Origin: Calidifontimicrobium sp964618555
Lineage (GTDB): Bacteria; Pseudomonadota; Gammaproteobacteria; Burkholderiales; Burkholderiaceae_C
Direction of reading: 5' to 3'
Length of the DNA stretch: 9,609 nt
Assembly: GCA_964618555.1 (NCBI GenBank)
Contig: CAZUBF010000136.1
Span: 1 to 9,609, forward strand
The notes beneath the pieces were generated by a model. That model saw only the letters and a program-made list of their open reading frames with translations. It made no database searches and was not told the origin of the DNA. Of the stretch, positions 6,097-9,609 are shown in pieces (position 1 is the first letter of the stretch; each line of letters begins with the position of its first letter). The position numbers were made by a program, and so were the translations under genes.

Positions 6097-6673
6097 GCGC
6101 GAACGGCGCGACGCCGATCCACGCCGCATGCAGCCAGAAGGCGAATGCGGCCCAGGCCCCGACGCCGACCGCCACCGCCGCCGCGGTCCCGGCCAGCGTG
6201 CCGGTCGCTTGCGGCACGTCGGCCGCCCGGTCGCAGCGGCGCGCCGCGCGGAAGTCGACCACCGCCCACGCGAGGAACGCGCCGAACAGCAGCACGTCGG
6301 CGAGCGTCCCGTTGGCCAGCAGGTGCGCGAAGGCCCACAGCTTGACGCCCAGCAGCATCGGGTGGCCGAGCGCCGCCTTGATGCCGTTGCGCGGCACGTA
6401 GGCGGCGGCCAGCAGCACGAACGACGCCAGCGTCAGCAGGCTGGCGACGTGGCGCGTCGCCACCGGTGGCGTCCACAGCGGCACCGGATCGTGGCGTGCC
6501 AGCCCGTAGCCCCAGACGATCAGCACGAAGCCGGCCAGCGACAGCACCGAGTACAGCCCCTTCCAGGCGCCCGCGCCGATGCGCGCGATCGTCGTCGCAC
6601 GCCAGCCGTCGGCGACGATGCGCACCGAATGCACGCCGAGGAACACCACCAGGCCGAGGATCAGGATCGTCAT
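6092..6673 (-). CDS. NnrU-family integral membrane protein
   Basis: 193-aa membrane protein of the NnrU family. The name comes from genes near denitrification clusters, and the plant homologue Z-ISO is a heme-b zeta-carotene isomerase; the bacterial function is largely unsettled. About six hydrophobic segments are visible (about 1-20, 40-57, 76-93, 106-121, 123-141, 160-187). Family features seen are GVHSVR near the N-terminus (H15) and GHPMLLGVKLWAFAHLLANG (103-122), whose histidines (H104, H117) are candidate heme or metal ligands. The start ATG (6671-6673) has no clear Shine-Dalgarno. The gene is convergent with the peroxiredoxin-like gene across 7 nt and divergent from the MaoC gene. No denitrification gene is near it here, so it is best read as a stand-alone NnrU paralogue. 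Confidence 0.85.
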   Translation of the reverse strand: MTILILGLVVFLGVHSVRIVADGWRATTIARIGAGAWKGLYSVLSLAGFVLIVWGYGLARHDPVPLWTPPVATRHVASLLTLASFVLLAAAYVPRNGIKAALGHPMLLGVKLWAFAHLLANGTLADVLLFGAFLAWAVVDFRAARRCDRAADVPQATGTLAGTAAAVAVGVGAWAAFAFWLHAAWIGVAPFAR

Positions 6674-6799
6674 GTCGATTGCCGCGCCGCGGGTTGAACG
6701 GGTCGGCGCATTGTCGGCCCAGCGCGCATTCGCCCACGCGATGTCCGACGGCGCGGTGCGACGCTATGCTTGCCGCGCCTGCACGACGATCCGCCACCG
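6674..6799. other. Divergent intergenic region between NnrU-family and MaoC genes
   Basis: These 126 nt separate two divergent starts and must hold promoters for both. TATGCT at 6765-6770 is a possible plus-strand -10 (4 of 6 consensus matches) and GACAAT on the minus strand (6710-6715) a possible minus-strand -10. Neither has a recognisable -35 at proper spacing. GCGCATT occurs twice (6706-6712, 6724-6730). Nothing stronger is visible. Confidence 0.3.
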
Positions 6800-7288
6800 A
6801 TGCCAGACGCCGACACCCCGCGCGCCATCCGCTACTGGTGGGAGGACTTCCCGGTGGGCCGCGTGCGCGAGTTCGGCGCCGCCACGCTGACGCGCGAGGC
6901 GGTGATCGCGTTCGCGCGCGACTTCGATCCGCAGCCGTTCCACCTCGACGACGCGGCCGGCGAAGCGTCGCTGTTCGGCCGCCTGTCGGCCAGCGGCTGG
7001 CACACCTGCGCGCTGGCGATGCGCATGATGTGCGACGCCTACCTGCTCGAATCGTCGAGCCTCGGCTCGCCCGGCGTCGACCACCTGCGCTGGCTCAAGC
7101 CGGTGTACCCCGGCGACACGCTGCACATGCGCATGGAGGTGCTCGAAGCGCGACCCATGAACAGCCGCCCCGACGTGGGTCTGGTGCGCACGCGCTGGGA
7201 GGTGATCAACCAGGACGGCGACCTCGTGCTGACGATGGAAGGCTGGGGCATGTTCCGCCGGCACGACCCTGGCGCCGCGCCGGCCTGA
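6800..7288 (+). CDS. MaoC-family (hot-dog fold) enoyl-CoA hydratase/dehydratase-like protein
   Basis: 162-aa single-domain MaoC-like protein, probably hydrating or dehydrating an acyl-CoA thioester in the cytoplasm. The hydratase-2 type motif appears as FARDFDPQPFHLDDAAG (38-54), with D43 and H48 as the candidate catalytic pair. It is followed by SGWHTCALAMRMMCDAYL (65-82), the central helix region seen in this family. LKPVYPGDTLHMRMEV (99-114) and the closing WEVINQDGDLVLTMEGWGMF (133-152) are the typical hot-dog strands. The ATG at 6800 is preferred; a TTG at 6770 would add ten unconvincing residues. No Shine-Dalgarno is seen. The gene is divergent from the NnrU-family gene and ends 10 nt from the convergent DUF6776-like gene. 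The substrate cannot be told from the sequence. Confidence 0.9.
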   Translation: MPDADTPRAIRYWWEDFPVGRVREFGAATLTREAVIAFARDFDPQPFHLDDAAGEASLFGRLSASGWHTCALAMRMMCDAYLLESSSLGSPGVDHLRWLKPVYPGDTLHMRMEVLEARPMNSRPDVGLVRTRWEVINQDGDLVLTMEGWGMFRRHDPGAAPA

Positions 7289-7298
7289 CCGCCCGCGC

Positions 7299-7991
7299 TC
7301 AGCGCACGTACAGCACGCGCATGCCCAGCAGGGCGCCGCCGGGCCCGTCGGTGATGCGCAGCGTGGCCTGCTGCGGTGCAAACCCGCGCGGCAGCGGCAG
7401 CTCCCCGCTGGCGCTGTGGTGGGTGCCGATCGACACCGCCACCGCCGGCAGCGTCACCGTGGCCTCACCGCCGCCGGCTGCGCGCCCGCTCACGACGAAC
7501 TGCAGCTGACCGGCGAGCGCACGGGTGCCCGGCTTGTCGCGCGTGAGCAGCACCTCGTAGGCCAGTGCCTGGTCGCCGGCGCGCAGGCGCGCCGCGCGCA
7601 CCGCGACCGCGCCGCCGCGCGGGTCGGGCGGCAGTGCGGCGACCAGCGTCGCGACGTCGGCACGCAGCCCCTCGACGCTGCGCCGGCTGTCGGCGAGCTG
7701 TTCGCCGAGCCGCTGCGACTCGGCCTGCGCGGTCTCGAGCTTTCGGCCCGTCTCGGCGAGCTCGCGCGACAGACGCTGGCGCTCGGACTCGGCCTTCTCG
7801 TAGGCCTGCTGCAGGCGATTCGACGCGTCGTACGACAGGCGTGGGGGCAGGTGCCGCTCCTGCACGTAGACGACCCCTGCGGCGCCGGCGCCGATGCCCA
7901 GCAGCAGCAGCACCAGCCAGCGGGGCAGGCCGGCGCGCCTGCGGCGCCGGCCGTGACGGTCAAACGCGACCGGCTTGAACTCTCCGAGCAT
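7299..7991 (-). CDS. DUF6776-like membrane protein with coiled coil, function unknown
   Basis: 230 aa from the ATG at 7989-7991. The N-terminus is short and cytoplasmic with a very basic run (DRHGRRRRRAGLPR, 11-24). One membrane helix (about 25-43) follows, then a periplasmic heptad-rich coiled coil (about 54-118, with QQAYEKAESERQRLSRELAE at 61-80), and a C-terminal beta-rich domain (about 125-230) ending GMRVLYVR. This layout fits the DUF6776 proteins of Burkholderiales, though that family name is from memory and not searched. The frame extends upstream to another ATG at 8063 inside a palindrome, adding 24 unlikely residues. AGGAG lies about 11 nt before the chosen start, rather far. An envelope scaffold or protein-interaction role would suit the architecture, but no function is known to me. 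Confidence 0.72.
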   Translation of the reverse strand: MLGEFKPVAFDRHGRRRRRAGLPRWLVLLLLGIGAGAAGVVYVQERHLPPRLSYDASNRLQQAYEKAESERQRLSRELAETGRKLETAQAESQRLGEQLADSRRSVEGLRADVATLVAALPPDPRGGAVAVRAARLRAGDQALAYEVLLTRDKPGTRALAGQLQFVVSGRAAGGGEATVTLPAVAVSIGTHHSASGELPLPRGFAPQQATLRITDGPGGALLGMRVLYVR

Positions 7992-8024
7992 CGGGGGGGA
8001 TTCTCCTGGGCAGCAGAGGCCGAG

Positions 8025-8053
8025 GTTACAACCACCGTCCCCCGAAACTGCAA
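8025..8053 (-). promoter_or_regulatory. Possible sigma70-type promoter of the DUF6776-like gene
   Basis: On the minus strand TTGCAG (8048-8053) and TGTAAC (8025-8030) are separated by exactly 17 nt. The matches to consensus are 3/6 and 4/6. The -10 is about 33 nt upstream of the ATG, and the AGGAG lies in between. The 14-bp palindrome at 8054-8067 directly abuts the -35. Confidence 0.4.
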
Positions 8054-8067
8054 CACGATGCATCGTG
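8054..8067. promoter_or_regulatory. Perfect 14-bp palindrome CACGATGCATCGTG, candidate operator
   Basis: CACGATG-CATCGTG is a perfect uninterrupted inverted repeat in the divergent region between the DUF6776-like gene (ATG at 7991) and the aldo/keto reductase gene (ATG at 8120), close to midway between them. It has the form of a binding site for a dimeric regulator. No regulator gene lies in the window, so the partner is unknown. Confidence 0.45.
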
Positions 8068-8119
8068 GCGCGCCGACCGCGGGCCGGAACCCGTGCCGCG
8101 CGCCCGACTCCGAACGCCC

Positions 8120-9034
8120 ATGACGATCACCCGACGCGCCTGGCTGGCCGCGACCACGGCGACCCTCGCGCCGGCGGTCGGGGCCTCGACCGCGACGACG
8201 TGGCGCAAGGCGATTCCGGTCAGCGGCGAGGCGCTGAACGCCGTCGGCCTGGGCACCTGGCTGACCTTCGACGTCGGCGACGACGCCGTCGACCGCGCTC
8301 GGTTGCGCCAGGTGCTGCAGCGCTTCGTCGCCGCCGGCGGCGGCATGATCGACTCGTCGCCGATGTACGGCAGCGCCGAGCGCGTGGTCGGCGAACTGCT
8401 GGCCGAGGTGACGCCGGGCGGCAACGCGGCGCACCGGGTGTTCGCCGCGAGCAAGATCTGGACGCCGTTCGGCCCCGGCGGTCGCACGCAGCTCGACGAT
8501 TCGCTGCGGCTGTGGCGCCGCGACCGGTTCGACCTGATGCAGGTGCACAACCTGCTGGGCACCGAGGCGCACCTGCGCACGCTGCGCGCGGCGCGCGACG
8601 CCGGCCGCGTGCGCTACGTCGGCATCACCACCTCGCACGGCCGGCGGCACGACGAGGTCGAACGGCTGCTGCGCCGCGAGCGGCTGGACTTCGTGCAGCT
8701 CACCTACAACCCGGCCGACCGCAGCGCCGAGCCGCTGCTCGACCTGGCCGCGTCGCGCGGTGTGGCGGTGATCGTCAACCGCCCGTTCGACGGCGGCGAC
8801 ACGCTGCGCCGGCTCGCCGGGCGGCCGCTGCCGGACTGGGCGCGCGCCGAGCTCGGCGTCGACACCTGGGCTGCGTTCGTGCTGAAGTGGGAGCTGTCGC
8901 ATCCGGCGGTGACCTGCGCGATCCCGGCCACCGGCAACCCGGTGCACCTGGACCAGAACATGGCCGCGCTGCACGGCGCACGGCCCGACGCGGCGCAGCG
9001 TCGACGCATGACCGAGGTGCTGGCGCGGCCCTGA
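8120..9034 (+). CDS. Aldo/keto reductase with twin-arginine (Tat) signal peptide
   Basis: 304-aa NAD(P)H-dependent carbonyl reductase-type protein with a TIM-barrel fold. The N-terminus MTITRRAWLAATTATLAPAV is a Tat-type signal: twin arginine at 5-6, a moderately hydrophobic stretch and small residues to about 23. The catalytic tetrad of the superfamily is complete: D78 and Y83 in GMIDSSPMYGSAE, K112 in ASKIW, H143 in QVHN. The C-terminal cofactor region contains AIPATGNPVHLDQNM (267-281), the usual 2'-phosphate/adenine-binding stretch. The ATG at 8120 is chosen because it starts the signal; a GTG at 8093 would add nine residues ahead of it. No Shine-Dalgarno is visible. The gene is divergent from the DUF6776-like gene and followed after 67 nt by an oxidoreductase gene. 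The substrate is unknown. Confidence 0.9.
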   Translation: MTITRRAWLAATTATLAPAVGASTATTWRKAIPVSGEALNAVGLGTWLTFDVGDDAVDRARLRQVLQRFVAAGGGMIDSSPMYGSAERVVGELLAEVTPGGNAAHRVFAASKIWTPFGPGGRTQLDDSLRLWRRDRFDLMQVHNLLGTEAHLRTLRAARDAGRVRYVGITTSHGRRHDEVERLLRRERLDFVQLTYNPADRSAEPLLDLAASRGVAVIVNRPFDGGDTLRRLAGRPLPDWARAELGVDTWAAFVLKWELSHPAVTCAIPATGNPVHLDQNMAALHGARPDAAQRRRMTEVLARP

Positions 9035-9055
9035 CCCTGCCCGGGAGCCGAGCGC

Positions 9056-9079
9056 TGCGGCGTGGCAGACTGCGCCGCA
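9056..9079 (+). other. Inverted repeat between aldo/keto reductase and the next gene
   Basis: TGCGGCG (9056-9062) and CGCCGCA (9073-9079) form a 7-bp GC-rich stem around a 10-nt loop in the 67-nt gap. There is no T tract, so it may be a Rho-assisted terminator, a regulator site or chance in GC-rich DNA. The TGGCAGACT in the loop could alternatively be a -10-like sequence for the gene starting at 9102. Confidence 0.3.
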
Positions 9080-9101
9080 TCGACCCCGCGAGCACCCCTC
9101 G

Positions 9102-9609
9102 ATGAGCCTGCATCTGCAACTGCTGCGGCGCCAGGCCGAAGGCCGACCGATCCGCGTCGGCCTGATCGGCGCCGGCAAGTTCGGCTCGATGTACCTGGCG
9201 CAGGTGCCGCGCACGCCCGGCGTGCACCTCGCGGCAATCGCCGACCTGTCGCCCGAAGACGCGCGCCGCAACCTCGCACGCGTCGGCTGGGACCCCGCGC
9301 GCGTGCGCGCGGCGTCGATCGACGCCGCACTGAAGGAGGGCACGACGCATGTCGGCGACGACTGGCAGGCGCTGGTGTCGCACCCGGCGATCGACGTCGT
9401 CGTCGAGTGCACCGGCGCGCCGGTGCACGCGGTCGACCACTGCCTGGACGCGTTCGCGCACGGCAAGCACGTCGTCAACGTCACCGTCGAGGCCGACGCG
9501 TTCTGCGGGCCGCTGCTGGCGCGTCGCGCCGACGAGGCCGGCGTCGTCTATTCGCTGGCCTTCGGCGACCAGCCGGCGCTGATCTGCGACCTGGTCGACT
9601 GGGCGCGCA
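9102..9609 (+). CDS. NAD(P)-dependent oxidoreductase, homoserine dehydrogenase-like/SAF-type (partial)
   Basis: Only the first 169 codons are present; the frame is open to the right edge. From ATG 9102 the protein starts MSLHLQLLRRQAEGRPIRV and enters a Rossmann fold with the dinucleotide motif GLIGAGKFGSMYL (about 20-32). AAIADLS (about 44-50) ends the second strand with an acidic residue. VVVECTGAPVHAV (about 99-111) and GKHVVNVTVEAD (about 121-132) are typical of homoserine dehydrogenase-like and Gfo/Idh/MocA-like N-domains. From family knowledge, proteins starting like this are often about 430 aa with a C-terminal SAF domain, and are sometimes mis-annotated as FlgA-like; that part lies outside the window. 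No clear Shine-Dalgarno. It lies 67 nt after, and on the same strand as, the aldo/keto reductase. Confidence 0.8.
   Translation, partial: MSLHLQLLRRQAEGRPIRVGLIGAGKFGSMYLAQVPRTPGVHLAAIADLSPEDARRNLARVGWDPARVRAASIDAALKEGTTHVGDDWQALVSHPAIDVVVECTGAPVHAVDHCLDAFAHGKHVVNVTVEADAFCGPLLARRADEAGVVYSLAFGDQPALICDLVDWAR

Noticed and set aside
4312..6129. Minus-strand open frame of 605 aa across the transporter and redoxin genes
   Set aside because: It lies opposite two genes with clear motifs and conserved cysteines; low-complexity Ala/Ser/Arg translation marks it as a shadow.
7490..9484. Minus-strand open frame of 664 aa spanning four genes and a divergent intergenic region
   Set aside because: It crosses a divergent intergenic region and lies antisense to the aldo/keto reductase and partial oxidoreductase; no family resemblance and low-complexity composition.

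Overview
The window is a high-GC piece of bacterial chromosome with tightly packed genes. GC-rich wobble positions, the gene order atpI-atpB-atpE-atpF-atpH-atpA, the atpE and atpB sequences, and a DUF6776-type membrane protein suggest a betaproteobacterium of the order Burkholderiales (Rubrivivax/Methylibium/Leptothrix-like). That placement is inferred from family resemblance, not from a search. Nothing here suggests a prophage, IS element, CRISPR array, tRNA, rRNA or foreign island.

Region 1 (1-3071, minus strand) is the 5' part of the F1Fo ATP synthase operon, in transcription order atpI, atpB (a), atpE (c), atpF (b), atpH (delta) and the first 89 codons of atpA (alpha). The a and c subunits keep the proton-path residues (a R211, c D59). 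A consensus TATAAT lies just upstream of atpI. atpE and atpA share a GACTAGGAG ribosome-binding sequence, and atpE is preceded by a pyrimidine-rich leader; both are plausible ways of tuning subunit stoichiometry.

Region 2 (3072-6084, plus strand) diverges from the atp operon. It encodes a membrane electron transporter of the ScsB/DsbD type (717 aa, three cysteine pairs) followed by an exported peroxiredoxin-like protein with a strong ribosome-binding site. Together they look like a cell-envelope thiol reductant system: cytoplasmic thioredoxin to membrane core to periplasmic peroxiredoxin-like partner. The divergent region holds a 10-bp direct repeat with a 21-bp period.

Region 3 (6080-7298) has a NnrU-family membrane protein on the minus strand, convergent with the peroxiredoxin gene across a hairpin that contains both stop codons. 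Divergent from it is a MaoC-type hydratase on the plus strand.

Region 4 (7299-9609) has a DUF6776-like coiled-coil membrane protein on the minus strand and, divergent from it, an aldo/keto reductase with a twin-arginine signal peptide. A perfect 14-bp palindrome lies between them. The last gene, cut by the window edge, starts a Rossmann-fold NAD(P)-dependent oxidoreductase of the homoserine dehydrogenase-like/SAF-domain type.

Most of the window is well-conserved housekeeping or common accessory content. The items most worth following are the ScsB-like/peroxiredoxin pair, the apparently exported aldo/keto reductase and the palindromes in the divergent regions. I do not see a clearly new system.
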